Notes: generated from the sequence alone by a model not told the origin. A stretch of 64,000 nt of DNA from Methylocystis iwaonis (GCF_027925385.1 NZ_AP027142.1:1470001-1534000), one strand, 5' to 3'. Shown: positions 18,572 to 31,494, counted from the first letter of the stretch. Numbers and translations: made by a program.

Positions 18572-18740
18572 GCCCTCATCCGACCCTCGCTTACGCGAGG
18601 GCCACCTTCTCCCGCAAGTGCGATCGCGCGCGGGAGAAGGAGACGTGTTGAAAGATCTGTGATCCAAAACTTGGGCGGCTCTCCCTTCTCCCGTTTACGG
18701 GAGAAGGTGGCCCCTGCGTCAGCAGGGGTCGGATGAGGGC
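18572..18740. repeat. Large inverted repeat, family C, copy 1
   Basis: Outer arms GCCCTCATCCGACCC and GGGTCGGATGAGGGC, with inner hairpins around GAGGGCCACCTTCTCCCG and CTTCTCCCGTTTACGGGAG. The same element lies at 33835-33990. Here the right arm runs into the symporter gene and encodes its last residues and stop. It can fold into strong cruciform hairpins and may end transcription. Confidence 0.85.
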
Positions 18741-19981
18741 GCCAGCTCCGCCGCCAGCTTCTCCCGATCGAGTTCATCCTCCCAGGCCGAGACCACGATC
18801 GTCGCCACGCCATTGCCGATGAAATTGGTCAGCGCGCGGCATTCGCTCATGAATTTGTCGATCCCCAGCACGAAGGACATGCCCGGCGCCAGCGAGGGAT
18901 CGACGGCGGTGAGCGTCGCGGCCAGCGTCACGAAGCCCGCGCCGGAGACCCCGCTCGCGCCCTTGGAGGTCAGCATGGCGACGACAAGGATCGTCGCCTG
19001 ATGGGTGAAATCCAGCTCGACGCCCATGGCCCGCGCGATGAACAGGCTCGTCAGCGTCATATAGATATTCGTGCCGTCGAGATTGAAGCTGTAGCCCATC
19101 GGCACGACGAGGCCGACGACGGATTGGGAGCAGCCGAGGCGCCGGAGCTTCTCCATCAAGGCGGGCAGGGCGCTTTCGGAAGAAGACGTGCCCAGCACGA
19201 TCAACAGCTCGTCTTTGAGAAAGGCCAGGAAACGGAAGATGTTGAAGCCCACCGCCGCCGCGATCACGCCGAGCACGATGGCGACGAAAAGCGCCGACGT
19301 CAGGTAGAAGGCGCCGATCAGGCCGCCCAGCGACAGAAGCGCCGCCGAGCCGTATTTTCCGACCGTATAGGCCATGGCGCCGAAGGCGCCGATGGGCGCG
19401 GCCTTCATCACGATGCCGATGAGCGCGAACATGGCGTGGCCGGCGTCGTCGACCCAATGGCGCATCGGCCGCCCTTTCTCGCCGAGCGACAGTAGCGCAA
19501 AGCCGAAAAGCAGGGAGAAAAGCAGCACCTGAAGAATATCGCCCTTGGCGAAGGCGCCGATGGCGCTCTCCGGGATGATGTCGAGAAGGAAATCGACGCC
19601 GCTGTGCTTGGCGGCGGCTTCGGTATATTTCGCGACCGCCGCCGCGTCGGGCTTGCCGGCGAAACCCGTGCCGGGCTGCAGCAGATTGCCGACCAGAAGC
19701 CCGATCGCCAGCGCAAAGGTGGAGACAATCTCGAAATAGAGGAGCGCCTTGACGCCGACGCGGCCGACTTTCTTGGCGTCTTCGATGTGCGAGACGCCTG
19801 AAACCACTGTGCAGAAGATGATCGGCGCGATCGCCATTTTGATGAGCTTCACGAAACCGTCGCCGAGCGCCTTCACCCAATCGGCGGCGGCGATCTCCGG
19901 CGCGAGCCAGCCGAATAGCGCCCCGAGGGCAATCGCGACGAGGACCTGGACGTAGAGCAGGTGGTGAAGGGGTTTCTTCAT
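18719..19981 (-). CDS. dctA: Dicarboxylate/amino acid:cation symporter, DAACS family
   Basis: A 420-residue inner-membrane carrier that takes up C4-dicarboxylates or acidic amino acids with protons or sodium. The N-terminus [20 protein letters not shown] is typical of DctA. Further family marks are a Ser-rich re-entrant loop ([16 protein letters not shown], about residues 260-275), [15 protein letters not shown] and [20 protein letters not shown]. Helix number and length are normal. The last residues (PSSDPC) and stop are encoded by a family C repeat, so the natural C-terminus was probably replaced when the repeat arrived. The exact substrate is not certain. Confidence 0.9.
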   Translation of the reverse strand: MKKPLHHLLYVQVLVAIALGALFGWLAPEIAAADWVKALGDGFVKLIKMAIAPIIFCTVVSGVSHIEDAKKVGRVGVKALLYFEIVSTFALAIGLLVGNLLQPGTGFAGKPDAAAVAKYTEAAAKHSGVDFLLDIIPESAIGAFAKGDILQVLLFSLLFGFALLSLGEKGRPMRHWVDDAGHAMFALIGIVMKAAPIGAFGAMAYTVGKYGSAALLSLGGLIGAFYLTSALFVAIVLGVIAAAVGFNIFRFLAFLKDELLIVLGTSSSESALPALMEKLRRLGCSQSVVGLVVPMGYSFNLDGTNIYMTLTSLFIARAMGVELDFTHQATILVVAMLTSKGASGVSGAGFVTLAATLTAVDPSLAPGMSFVLGIDKFMSECRALTNFIGNGVATIVVSAWEDELDREKLAAELAPSSDPC

Positions 19982-20108
19982 GCCGGTCTCTGGCGCAGCC
20001 TCTATAGGCCGCGCTTATGGCGGCAAAATCCGAGCGCGTCCACGTTGGAAGATTGTTCGCAGGCGGGAGCGTCGCTAAGATTCAGCCAGATTCCAACGGG
20101 AGGAGCGC

Positions 20109-21059
20109 ATGAGCGCGGGCGATAATGAGACCTCATTTCTCGGGCAGGGTATCCAGGGCGGCGGCTCCTTTCTCGGGGGCGGCGGTCTGACGCAATGGAG
20201 CGCCGCCGAGCCCGCGCTGCAGGCGGGCGAGGGGCTCGCCTTCGAGATCAAGGGCCATGAGCTGCAGTTCCTCGAAGCCGAGCTGCGTCCCGGCGAGGCG
20301 ATGATCGCCGAGGCCGGCCAGATGATGTTCAAGGATGCGGCGGTCTCGATGGAGACCATCTTCGGCGACGGCAGCGAGCAGAATACCGGCTTTTTCGGCA
20401 AGCTCCTTGGCGGCGCCAAGCGGGTGCTCTCGGGCGCGACTTTGTTCATGACGCGTTTCGCCAATGTGAGCGGGGGCCCGGCGCGCGTCGCCTTCTCGGC
20501 GCCCTATCCGGGCAAGATCCTGGCGCTGCGTCCCGACCGCTATGGCGGCGAGTTGTTTTGCCAGCGCGAGACCTTCCTCGCGGCGGCGCAGGGCGTGAAG
20601 ATCGACGTGGCCTTTCAGAAGAAGATCATGACCGGGCTTTTCGGCGGCGAAGGCTTCATCATGCAGCGCCTCGCCGGGCAGGATTGGGTGTTTGTCCACG
20701 CCGGCGGCATGGTGGTGGAGCGTGAGCTCGCGCCGGGGGAGGAGATTCACGTCGACGCCGGCTGCCTCGTCGCGCAGACCGCGACGGTCAGTTTCGACGT
20801 TGTGCCCGTCGGCGGGATCAAATCCATGATCTTCGGCGGCGAGGGCTTCTTTTTTGCGCGGCTGATCGGGCCGGGCCACGTCTGGCTGCAATCCATGCCA
20901 GTTTCTCGGCTTGCCGGCCAAATCCTGTCGCGCGCGCCGGCCCATGCCGAGGTGGGCGTGGGCCATAGCTGGGGCGGGGGCTCCGGCGGATCGTCGGGGG
21001 ACTCGTCGTCGTTCGGCTCCTGGGGCGACTCGTCGGGTTCCGGCGGCGACGACGCCTGA
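20109..21059 (+). CDS. TIGR00266 / AIM24-family protein
   Basis: A 316-residue cytosolic protein of the AIM24-like TIGR00266 family, a double-stranded beta-helix fold whose role is not settled. Visible blocks are MIAEAGQMMFKDAAVSMETIF, GLFGGEGFIMQRLAGQDWVF, GEEIHVDAGCLVAQTATV and IFGGEGFFFARLIGPGHVWLQSM; the GGEGF repeats are diagnostic. About 40 Gly-rich residues precede the core, and the C-terminus is a low-complexity Gly/Ser tail after HSWGGG. GGGAGGAGCGC lies directly before the ATG. It is monocistronic here. Confidence 0.85.
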   Translation: MSAGDNETSFLGQGIQGGGSFLGGGGLTQWSAAEPALQAGEGLAFEIKGHELQFLEAELRPGEAMIAEAGQMMFKDAAVSMETIFGDGSEQNTGFFGKLLGGAKRVLSGATLFMTRFANVSGGPARVAFSAPYPGKILALRPDRYGGELFCQRETFLAAAQGVKIDVAFQKKIMTGLFGGEGFIMQRLAGQDWVFVHAGGMVVERELAPGEEIHVDAGCLVAQTATVSFDVVPVGGIKSMIFGGEGFFFARLIGPGHVWLQSMPVSRLAGQILSRAPAHAEVGVGHSWGGGSGGSSGDSSSFGSWGDSSGSGGDDA

Positions 21060-21108
21060 CGTCTCTAACTGTCCTCCCAGGGCTAGGGGAGCCACAGATT
21101 TCGGGAGC

Positions 21109-21264
21109 GTCATGGCCGGGCTTGTCCCGGCCACCCACGCCGAGGGGCACAGTCCTAACTGGACGCGTGGTCGTGAATGATAAGTTTAGGCAGGGCGTCG
21201 ATGTACGCCCAGCGGTCGCCGTGGTTTGCGCGGCGTGGGTGGCCGGGACAAGCCCGGCCATGAC
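21109..21264. repeat. Inverted repeat, family E
   Basis: Arms GTCATGGCCGGGCTTGTCC and GGACAAGCCCGGCCATGAC flank the inner pair CCACCCACGCC/GGCGTGGGTGG with an unrelated centre. It makes up most of the 308-base gap between the AIM24-like gene and the small secreted protein. I see no gene in the rest of that gap. Confidence 0.8.
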
Positions 21265-21367
21265 GTGGTGTGCATTTGGTGGCCCTCTAGGGGAAGTTTG
21301 GCTGGGCGAGCCTGATCGACGAAGCAAATTATGAACGGCATTTTTTACTCACCCGTTTGAGGCCCAA

Positions 21368-21775
21368 ATGAAACCTATCGAGCTGATATTTGCGTTGGGC
21401 GCCGGCGTTTTCTTCTCCGGCGTGGCTCATGGTGCCGGCTGTCAGCCCGGCAATGAAAAATGCCCGCTTATTTTGAAAATGAAGCGGGGTTCGGATACGA
21501 TCTCGTTCTCCTGCATGTTGTCATCCGCCAAGCCGGGCTGCGCCGCGGCGTTCGAAGCCCGCGCCGGTCAGGTTGCGACCCTGCGGGGCGACCCCATCGC
21601 GCATGAAAATTTGGTCTTTCCCAGCGGCGACGGCACGGACGAGCTCGAATTGGGTCCCTACCCCCTGCCGGAAACAGGGACGTACACGCTCAAATTGTCC
21701 TATGGCGCATCCATGATGTCCCGAGACGCGAACGACCGCCCGGCGAAATACCGCTGGACGCTTCGCGTCCATTGA
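21368..21775 (+). CDS. Small secreted protein of unknown function
   Basis: A 135-residue protein with a Sec signal peptide (about residues 1-22, ending SGVAHGA). The mature part has four cysteines that could form disulfides and ends with strands typical of a beta-sandwich (LPETGTYTLKLSYGAS ... YRWTLRVH). I do not recognise a family. It stands alone between a repeat region and uvrA. The start is the first ATG after the gap; no strong ribosome-binding site is seen. Confidence 0.65.
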   Translation: MKPIELIFALGAGVFFSGVAHGAGCQPGNEKCPLILKMKRGSDTISFSCMLSSAKPGCAAAFEARAGQVATLRGDPIAHENLVFPSGDGTDELELGPYPLPETGTYTLKLSYGASMMSRDANDRPAKYRWTLRVH

Positions 21776-21903
21776 CCCTTTTCTGCCGGGCGCAGCTCAG
21801 GGGGCCCTGCGCATCGTCTGCGATTTCCGCAACGCAACAAGTGGCGTTTGTCCCCGGCAGCGCTTAGATTAACGTTTCCCGCGTTTCTACCAGCCTTCGG
21901 CAA

Positions 21904-24906
<3,003 letters not shown>

Positions 24907-26146
24907 GGGGCTCCTGGCCTCGGTAGACCCACCTCTGCCGCTGCGCTTCGAGGCCCCAGACGGCGCCGAGCATGAAGAAGACGAAGCGCCAGTGGTCGAC
25001 ATCGATCTGGAAGCCTTGCAGGAACAGGCCGATCGCCGCGGGCACGACGGCTTGCGCCTGACGCTGCGCGGGCGAGAGCGTAAACATCAGCCGCAAGCCG
25101 ATGAAGACTGTCACGCCGACGAGCAGAAAGAAGAGAAAGCCGCCGAGCCAGCCATTGTTGGCGAAGGCGCCGACATAGGAATTATGCGGCTCGAGATCAA
25201 AAATGAGACGGAAACGCAGCGGCCCGAACCCCATGAAACGGTCGAGCAACATCGGGATCGAGCGGAGCTGATTGCCGAAACGGCCGGTGGAGCCTTCGTC
25301 ATAGTCTTGCGTGGCGGCGGTGCGCTGGGAGAAGAATTCCCGTGTCTCGGGGACTGAGAGAACCACGGCGATCACGACGCCGATCATCGCCACCGCGCCG
25401 AATGCCGCCATGACGATCCGGCGTTTCATCTTCCTGTTTGTCGAGCTGACGAAGACGGAGGCGAGCATCAGAACGAAAGCGACGACCGTCGCGCCATAGG
25501 AGCCGCGCGAGAAAGACAGAAACATGCCGAGGAAAACGACGAGCAGCATCGCGCCTGTGAGAATGACGCTGCGCGTTGGTCCGACAATCAGCCGGTGCGC
25601 CAGAGCGACGATCGGCAGCACGAGAAAGGAGCCGAGAACATTGGGGTCTTTGAACGTGCCGGAGGCGCGGCCCGCATGCAGGAAAACGCCTTCGCCAAAC
25701 CCGGGGATGCCGGAATAGCCAAGAATGCCGGCGATCGACGCGATCAGCGCGCCAGCGATATAAGCATTAAGACATAAACCCACGCGGCGGTTCGTTTCAT
25801 TGCCCATGAAGAGCGCATAGAACAGGCCGGTGAGAACGAGATAGGCCGACTGATACTGGTAGAGTGATGAATCGGCGCTGTCCCAATAGGGAATGAGCGC
25901 CAGAAAGCCCATAATCGTATAGGCGATGATCAGAAAGGCGAAGACGAGAAAGCTGCGGTTGATCGAAAAGCCGCCGAGAAACCAGAGCGGCATGGCGACG
26001 AGCGAGGCGAAGTCATAGGGCGAGGGCTCGATGATCGCGATGGCGCCGCAAGCCACGAATATAAAGACGGCGACGTCGACGAGGCGCTGGTAGTTGACGA
26101 CCAAGCCGGTCTTTTGCGCGGCGGCGTCTATCATCCGTTGCGACTC

Positions 26147-27313
26147 TCAGCGGTCTGCGGCCCGCGCCGCAATGGCGTCGCGATAGCCTTGCAGAACATC
26201 GTCGACCATGCGCGAGACCGAAAACCGCGAGGCGACATAAGTCGAGAGCGCCCGCGCTTCCTCATGGAGCGTCTCCGCCGGTTGGGAGAGGAGACGCGCG
26301 AGAGCGTCCGCCAGGATTTCCGGGTTGTCGGGTTGAATGAGGCGATCTGCATAGGGCCCGAAGATTTCCGGCACGCCGCCTACATTGGTGGCGACGAGCG
26401 GAACGCCCGCCGCCGCCGCTTCCAGCACGATATAGGGTAGGGATTCGAAGCGGCTCGGCACGACCATCGCGCGCCCCAAAGCGAAAGCCTCGCGCGCGGG
26501 CCGCGGGCTCCCGAAAACGATCCTGTCCGCCAGACCGGCCTCTTGCGCCTGGCGTTCGAGCGCAGCTCTATTTGGCCCGCCGCCGATCAGCAGAAGGCGT
26601 GGCGTCAGGCCGCGTCGACCCAGCAACACCATGGCGTCGATCAGCGTGTCGATGCCTTTGGCGTCGCGCAGCTCGCCGACATAAAGCAGATCCACGGCGT
26701 CCGCCCGCGGTTGCACGGGCGCGAATTCGTCCTCGGAAACGCCATTGGGAATGATGCGCGCGAGGCCCTTCGGCTTGCCGACGAACGCCTCGAAGCGGGA
26801 GGCGATAAAGGCGCTCTCGAACAACAGCGCGTCGGTGCGCGTGGCAAGCAAGGCTTCCATCGCCATGAAGATGCGATGGCTGAGAGAGCCGGGCTCGTAA
26901 TTGAGGCTTCCGCCATGCGGCGTGTAGATGCGGACGGGGCTATTATCCCCGGAGAACAAGCCGTTCGCGCGCGCATAAACGCCGCCCTTCGAGCCATGGC
27001 CATGGACGACATCGGGTTTCAACGCCGCGATGCGCTTGTTGATCGCGATGGCGGCCCCAAGGTCGGAGGGATGCGGCAAACGGTGGATCGGCAGGCGCAT
27101 GACGCCGAGAGAAAGCTTGGGGAGCAGTTCGGCGAATTGTTTTTCAGCCGCCGCGCCGCCGGTGGTCGAGTCCGCGATCAGGCCGACCGCATGGCCGCGC
27201 GCGATTTGCGCTCGCGTCAGATCGAGCACATGGCGAAACAGGCCGCCCACGGGGGCGCGAAACACATGCACAATGCGTAGCGGCGCTGCCGAATGTTCCG
27301 CGGACTGCTGCAC
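26147..27313 (-). CDS. Glycosyltransferase family 4
   Basis: A 388-residue GT-B glycosyltransferase. The N-terminal domain begins LRIVHVFRAPVGGLFRHVLDL, the usual GT4 acceptor-side start. The donor-binding half shows LLYVGELRDAKGIDTLIDAM, LLIGGGPNRAALERQAQEAG, RIVFGSPRPAREAFALGRAM and PSRFESLPYIVLEAAAAGVPLVAT, the E-x7-E signature. It probably extends a surface polysaccharide handled by the neighbouring ligase. It is the first gene of this two-gene unit. Confidence 0.9.
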   Translation of the reverse strand: MQQSAEHSAAPLRIVHVFRAPVGGLFRHVLDLTRAQIARGHAVGLIADSTTGGAAAEKQFAELLPKLSLGVMRLPIHRLPHPSDLGAAIAINKRIAALKPDVVHGHGSKGGVYARANGLFSGDNSPVRIYTPHGGSLNYEPGSLSHRIFMAMEALLATRTDALLFESAFIASRFEAFVGKPKGLARIIPNGVSEDEFAPVQPRADAVDLLYVGELRDAKGIDTLIDAMVLLGRRGLTPRLLLIGGGPNRAALERQAQEAGLADRIVFGSPRPAREAFALGRAMVVPSRFESLPYIVLEAAAAGVPLVATNVGGVPEIFGPYADRLIQPDNPEILADALARLLSQPAETLHEEARALSTYVASRFSVSRMVDDVLQGYRDAIAARAADR

Positions 27314-27410
27314 CAGGGATGTCCTTTTCCCTCTGCTTTATCGCGCCGCTCAGCAGAGTCGCCCATTTTCGCCCCAAGCGACTATTTTGCTTCTTGCTTA
27401 AGAATAAGTT

Positions 27411-27437
27411 AGCGGCGCCCGAGGATCGGGCGCCGCT
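27411..27437. terminator. Strong GC-rich hairpin
   Basis: Perfect 12-bp stem AGCGGCGCCCGA / TCGGGCGCCGCT with a three-base loop. Only short T-runs follow on either strand (ATTTTTG on the plus side), so it is a plausible but not classic terminator. The rest of the 27314-27644 gap carries promoter-like AT-rich sequence and the MqsRA operator. Confidence 0.4.
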
Positions 27438-27621
27438 GCAGGAATTTTTGCTCTTCATAGCCACTGTCATTCCTCACCTTATTGAGGATTTCGATCACCA
27501 TTTGCTCTATGGGTTCGCGTGGGCGCGTAGTGGCCCAGCATTCGGGCAGCGAAGCGCTTGCCGAGGCTGCTTTGCAAAAGCGGGCCGCGCGTGAAGGCGG
27601 AACGATAATTGCCTTGACTGA

Positions 27622-27636
27622 ACACCATTATGGTGT
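27622..27636. promoter_or_regulatory. Candidate MqsA operator
   Basis: Perfect inverted repeat ACACCAT / ATGGTGT with one central base, ending eight bases before the MqsR start. MqsA represses its own operon through short palindromes in the promoter, so this is the obvious binding site. TTGACT at 27614-27619 overlaps upstream and may be part of the promoter. Confidence 0.55.
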
Positions 27637-27644
27637 AACGCCGT

Positions 27645-27962
27645 ATGAATGAAAAGCGGAAGCCGACCTACGATTTGGCAGCTTTTAAGTTGGCTTGCGG
27701 GGACGCCGATAAGCTCAATGCTACGGGCACGGCTGTGCGGAGCGCTGCGGCCTTGGGTTTCGGCCGAGTGGACATCGCCGCAACGATTCAGACCATGCAG
27801 CGCGACCATTTCTACAAATCCATGACCTCTTACGCAGATCATCGGATTTGGCAGGACGTCTATCACGTGCCCTCGCCGGTCGGCGCGCTTTACATCAAGT
27901 TCACGGCCGACGCCGTGACGGAATTTTTGTTGCTGTCGTTCAAGGAGAAAGACAATGACTAA
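27645..27962 (+). CDS. mqsR: MqsR-family type II toxin
   Basis: A 105-residue RelE-fold mRNA interferase-type toxin. It has the family layout: basic N-terminus (MNEKRKPTYDLAAFK), a helical middle, then the catalytic sheet with MTSYADHRIWQDVYHVPSPVG and YIKFTADAVTEFLLLSFKEK. The MxSYADxxxWQDVYH stretch is a conserved MqsR mark. It would cleave mRNA in the cytoplasm, in E. coli at GCU. It precedes the antitoxin, the usual order for mqsRA, and overlaps it by eight bases. No good ribosome-binding site precedes the ATG. Confidence 0.9.
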   Translation: MNEKRKPTYDLAAFKLACGDADKLNATGTAVRSAAALGFGRVDIAATIQTMQRDHFYKSMTSYADHRIWQDVYHVPSPVGALYIKFTADAVTEFLLLSFKEKDND

Positions 27963-28404
27963 TCCAGTCTGTCCGACGACGGGAGCGCCGATGCAGCGCG
28001 GGGTGCGTCCCATGACCCTCGACTACAAAGGCGCGAGCATCACCTTCGACATGCCCGGCTGGTATTGTGAGGAGTCCGGCGAAAGCATCCACACGGGCGA
28101 GGACATGAAGGTGTCCGACCGCGCCCTTAATCGGCTCAAAGCCGAGAGAGAGGGCTTGCCTTCGCCGGAGGAGATCAAGCGCATTCGTACCAAGCTGGGG
28201 TTGACCCAAGAGCAAGCCGGCGAGCTAATCGGCGGCGGGCCGCGCGCCTTCCAAAAATACGAGGCGGGCGATCTTCTGCCCAGTCGTGCGATTGGCAGTG
28301 CGCTCGCATTGCTCGATCATGACCCTTCGGGCTTGGCCGTGCTGTCTGCACGGCCGCGTCCGGCCTCCCCGCCTTCGTTCGGCGAACTCCGCGCGGGCGA
28401 TTAA
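27955..28404 (+). CDS. mqsA: MqsA-family antitoxin / repressor
   Basis: A 149-residue antitoxin. The N-terminal zinc-binding half has CPTTGAPM and a YCEESGES segment, equivalent to the two CxxC pairs of MqsA, although here only one Cys of each pair is kept (CPTTG, WYCEESG). The C-terminal half is a Xre-like HTH (IKRIRTKLGLTQEQAGELIG and PRAFQKYEAGDLLPSRA), ending in a Pro-rich tail. It neutralises MqsR and represses the operon. The loss of canonical zinc cysteines is worth noting. Confidence 0.9.
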   Translation: MTNPVCPTTGAPMQRGVRPMTLDYKGASITFDMPGWYCEESGESIHTGEDMKVSDRALNRLKAEREGLPSPEEIKRIRTKLGLTQEQAGELIGGGPRAFQKYEAGDLLPSRAIGSALALLDHDPSGLAVLSARPRPASPPSFGELRAGD

Positions 28405-28507
28405 TGGGGCAGTTTTGACTGAGGCAATTTCGTAGCTTTGCTGCAGCAAATGGCAAGGACGGGCGAACAGTCCGACCGCCCGTAAATGCTTTCGCAAGAC
28501 TCTCGAC

Positions 28508-28586
28508 CGGAAACCAGAGCCAAGCTGCGCTGCTCTGGATCCCCGACGCTTCGCTTACGCGAAGCGTCGGGGACGACGCTCAAGCT
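28508..28586. repeat. Hairpin repeat related to family D
   Basis: Contains CCCCGACGCTTCGC and GCGAAGCGTCGGGG around a TTAC loop, preceded by an imperfect CCAGAGC...GCTCTGG pair. It lies between the convergent mqsA and clpA genes and could stop transcription from both sides, although no T-tract follows. Confidence 0.6.
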
Positions 28587-28590
28587 AGCC

Positions 28591-31023
28591 TCAGTTGCGC
28601 ACCGAAGCCGGCTTCTGATCGGGCTCCGACGACTCGGGGCCACCGGCCGTCGCTTCCGGCTCGTCGGCGCTCGCGCGCTTCTTGCCGGCTTCGATAATGT
28701 CGCGCTCGGGACGCGGCAGCACCGGGCCTTCCGGGAAGACGAAGCCGAGCTTCTTCTCGCCCTTGTCGTCGCCGACGACCACCACGCGCACGGCGCCGCC
28801 ATTCTTGAGGCGGCCGAACAGCACCTCGTCGGCCAGCGGCGTCTTGATCGACTGATGGATGACGCGGGACATCGGCCGCGCGCCCATCGCCTCGTCATAG
28901 CCGTGCTCGACGAGCCAGCCGCGCGCTTCATCGGTGAGCTCGATAGTGACGTTGCGGTCGGCGAGCTGCGCCTCGAGCTGCATGATGAATTTGTCGACGA
29001 CACGCTTGATGACATCCACCGGCAGATGGCCGAAGGGCACGATCGCGTCGAGACGGTTGCGGAATTCCGGCGCGAACAGCCGGTTGATCGCCTCGCTGTC
29101 GTCGAGATGGGCGCGGGTGCGGGTAAAGCCGATCGGCGTGCGGGCGAGATCGGCCGCGCCCGCATTGGTCGTCATGATGAGAATGACATTGCGGAAGTCG
29201 ATCGTCTTGCCGTTGTGGTCGGTGAGCTTCCCGTGGTCCATGACCTGCAGCAGAATATTGTAGAGGTCGGGATGCGCCTTCTCGATCTCGTCGAGTAGCA
29301 GAACGCAATGCGGATGCTGGTCGATTGCGTCGGTCAGCAGGCCGCCCTGGTCGAAGCCGACATAGCCGGGAGGCGCGCCGATAAGCCGGCTCACCGTGTG
29401 GCGCTCCATATATTCCGACATGTCGAAGCGCACGAGCTCGATGCCGAGCGAAGTGGCAAGTTGGCGCGCGGCCTCTGTCTTGCCGACGCCCGTGGGGCCC
29501 GAGAAGAGATAGCAGCCGATCGGCTTCTCTTGGTCGCGCAAGCCGGCGCGCGCGAGCTTGATCGCCGAGGTGAGGGCGCCGATCGCCTTCTCCTGACCGT
29601 AGACCACGCGCCGCAGCGTCTCGTCGAGATGGGCGAGCACTTCGGCGTCGTCCTTGGAGACGGTCTTGGGCGGGATGCGCGCCATGGTGGCGATTGTCGC
29701 CTCGATCTCTTTGAGGCCGATCGTCTTCTTGCGCTTGTTCTCGGCGAGCAGCATCTGCGCCGCGCCGGTCTCGTCGATCACGTCGATGGCTTTGTCGGGA
29801 AGCTTACGGTCGTGAATGTAACGGGCCGAAAGCTCCACCGCCGCCTTCAAAGCGTCATTGGTGTAGCGGATCTTGTGGAACTCTTCGAAATAGGGCTTCA
29901 GACCCTTGATGATTTCGATGGCGTCCGGGATCGACGGCTCATTGACGTCGATCTTCTGGAAGCGACGCACGAGCGCGCGATCCTTTTCGAAATACTGGCG
30001 GTATTCCTTATAGGTCGTCGAGCCGATGCAGCGCAGCACGCCCTGGGCGAGCGCGGGCTTCAACAGATTGGAGGCGTCCATGGCGCCGCCCGAGGTGGCG
30101 CCGGCGCCGATGACGGTGTGAATTTCGTCGATGAAGAGGATCGCGTCCTTGTGGTTCTCGATCTCTTTGACGACCTGCTTCAAGCGCTCCTCGAAATCGC
30201 CGCGGTAGCGCGTGCCGGCGAGCAGGGCGCCCATATCAAGCGCGAAGACCGTGGCGTTGCCCAGCACATCCGGAACCTCGCCCTGGATGATCTTGCGCGC
30301 CAGGCCTTCGGCGATCGCCGTCTTGCCGACGCCGGGGTCGCCGACGAGGAGCGGATTGTTCTTGTGGCGGCGGCAGAGGACCTGAATCGTGCGCAAAACC
30401 TCGGCCTCACGGCCGATCAGCGGGTCGATGCGGCCGTCGCGCGCCTTTTTGTTCAGATTGACGCAATAGGCCTCGAGCGCGCCCTCTTTCTTACGGCTCT
30501 CGCCGTCGCGGGTCTCGCGCCCTTCCGCGCGTTCGCCATCCTCCTCGACGCCGCGCGGGGCGCGGGTCTGGTCGGAAAGGCCGGGGCGCTTGGCGATGCC
30601 GTGGCTGATGTAGTTCACGGCGTCATAGCGCGTCATATCCTGCTCCTGCAGGAAGTAGACGGCATGGCTCTCGCGCTCGGCGAAGAGCGCCACGAGCACA
30701 TTTGCGCCGCTCACATCCTCGCGCCCGGAGGATTGCACGCTGATGATGGCGCGCTGAACTACGCGCTGGAAGCCGGCGGTCGGCTTGCACTCATCGGCGT
30801 CCTCATTGACCAGATTGTCGAGTTCTCGGTCGATGTAGTCGCGCAAATTCTTGGCGAGTAGCTCGAGATCGACGGAGCAGGCCCGCAGCACGGCGGAGGC
30901 GTCGGCGTCCTCTATCAGGCTTAGCAGCAGATGTTCGAGGGTGGCGTATTCGTGATGACGCTCGCGCGCGGAGGCGAGGGCGCGGTCCAGGGTCTGTTTC
31001 AGATTGCGCGAGAACGTCGGCAT
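28591..31023 (-). CDS. clpA: ATP-dependent Clp protease ATP-binding subunit ClpA
   Basis: An 810-residue AAA+ unfoldase that feeds ClpP. The N-domain (two Clp repeats, about residues 1-145) binds ClpS. AAA module 1 has GDPGVGKTAIAEG and module 2 has GPTGVGKTEAARQ, with arginine-finger and Walker B blocks (AILFIDEIHTVIGAG, VLLLDEIEKAHPD). The IGL/F-type ClpP-docking loop lies in module 2. The C-terminus has an acidic, Ser/Pro-rich extension of about 40 residues. It starts 15 bases after the clpS stop, the usual clpS-clpA operon. Confidence 0.97.
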   Translation of the reverse strand: MPTFSRNLKQTLDRALASARERHHEYATLEHLLLSLIEDADASAVLRACSVDLELLAKNLRDYIDRELDNLVNEDADECKPTAGFQRVVQRAIISVQSSGREDVSGANVLVALFAERESHAVYFLQEQDMTRYDAVNYISHGIAKRPGLSDQTRAPRGVEEDGERAEGRETRDGESRKKEGALEAYCVNLNKKARDGRIDPLIGREAEVLRTIQVLCRRHKNNPLLVGDPGVGKTAIAEGLARKIIQGEVPDVLGNATVFALDMGALLAGTRYRGDFEERLKQVVKEIENHKDAILFIDEIHTVIGAGATSGGAMDASNLLKPALAQGVLRCIGSTTYKEYRQYFEKDRALVRRFQKIDVNEPSIPDAIEIIKGLKPYFEEFHKIRYTNDALKAAVELSARYIHDRKLPDKAIDVIDETGAAQMLLAENKRKKTIGLKEIEATIATMARIPPKTVSKDDAEVLAHLDETLRRVVYGQEKAIGALTSAIKLARAGLRDQEKPIGCYLFSGPTGVGKTEAARQLATSLGIELVRFDMSEYMERHTVSRLIGAPPGYVGFDQGGLLTDAIDQHPHCVLLLDEIEKAHPDLYNILLQVMDHGKLTDHNGKTIDFRNVILIMTTNAGAADLARTPIGFTRTRAHLDDSEAINRLFAPEFRNRLDAIVPFGHLPVDVIKRVVDKFIMQLEAQLADRNVTIELTDEARGWLVEHGYDEAMGARPMSRVIHQSIKTPLADEVLFGRLKNGGAVRVVVVGDDKGEKKLGFVFPEGPVLPRPERDIIEAGKKRASADEPEATAGGPESSEPDQKPASVRN

Positions 31024-31038
31024 ATGCTGCGAGCCTCT

Positions 31039-31494
31039 CTATTTTTTCTCCATGATGCACTGCAAAGGATGCTGATGCTTCCTTGCGAAATCCATCACTT
31101 GGGTGACCTTCGTTTCGGCGACTTCATAGGTGTAGACACCGCATTCGCCGACGCCATGGTTGTGGACGTGCAGCATGATGCGCGTAGCTTCCTCGACAGA
31201 TTTGTTGAAGTATTTACGCAGAACGATCACAACGAACTCTTGTGTCGTATAATCGTCATTGAGCAACAATACCCGGTACATATTCGGACGGCGCGTCTGC
31301 TGGCGGGTGCGCGTGATGAGCGCCGTGCCAGCGGAGCCGCCGTCGCCTGATTTCTTTGGCTCTTTGCCGGCCCTCAGAGGCAAGCCCAGCGGCTTGCCGC
31401 CCCAAAAAGGGGCCGGGCCCGGCCGGGAAATCGCCTGTTGGGTTTGGATAGATGTCAACGCCGCCACGTCCGTCTCGTCCCCGGTCCTTTCCAT
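31039..31494 (-). CDS. clpS: Clp protease adaptor ClpS
   Basis: Adaptor that delivers N-end-rule substrates to ClpA. The conserved core is in the last 85 residues: [20 protein letters not shown], then [35 protein letters not shown] and the C-terminal [11 protein letters not shown]. The substrate pocket residues (NDDYT, the Met/His helix, His of HNHG) are present. ATG 31494 gives 151 residues; the frame is open for another 60 codons and the ribosome-binding site is weak (GGGA), so the N-terminus is uncertain. The N-terminal 65 residues look disordered and may partly be untranslated. Confidence 0.93.
   Translation of the reverse strand: MERTGDETDVAALTSIQTQQAISRPGPAPFWGGKPLGLPLRAGKEPKKSGDGGSAGTALITRTRQQTRRPNMYRVLLLNDDYTTQEFVVIVLRKYFNKSVEEATRIMLHVHNHGVGECGVYTYEVAETKVTQVMDFARKHQHPLQCIMEKK

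Noticed and set aside
21850..21903. LexA box in front of uvrA
   Set aside because: The alphaproteobacterial GTTC-N7-GTTC pattern is not met; only a loose GTTTCCCGCGTTTCT is seen.
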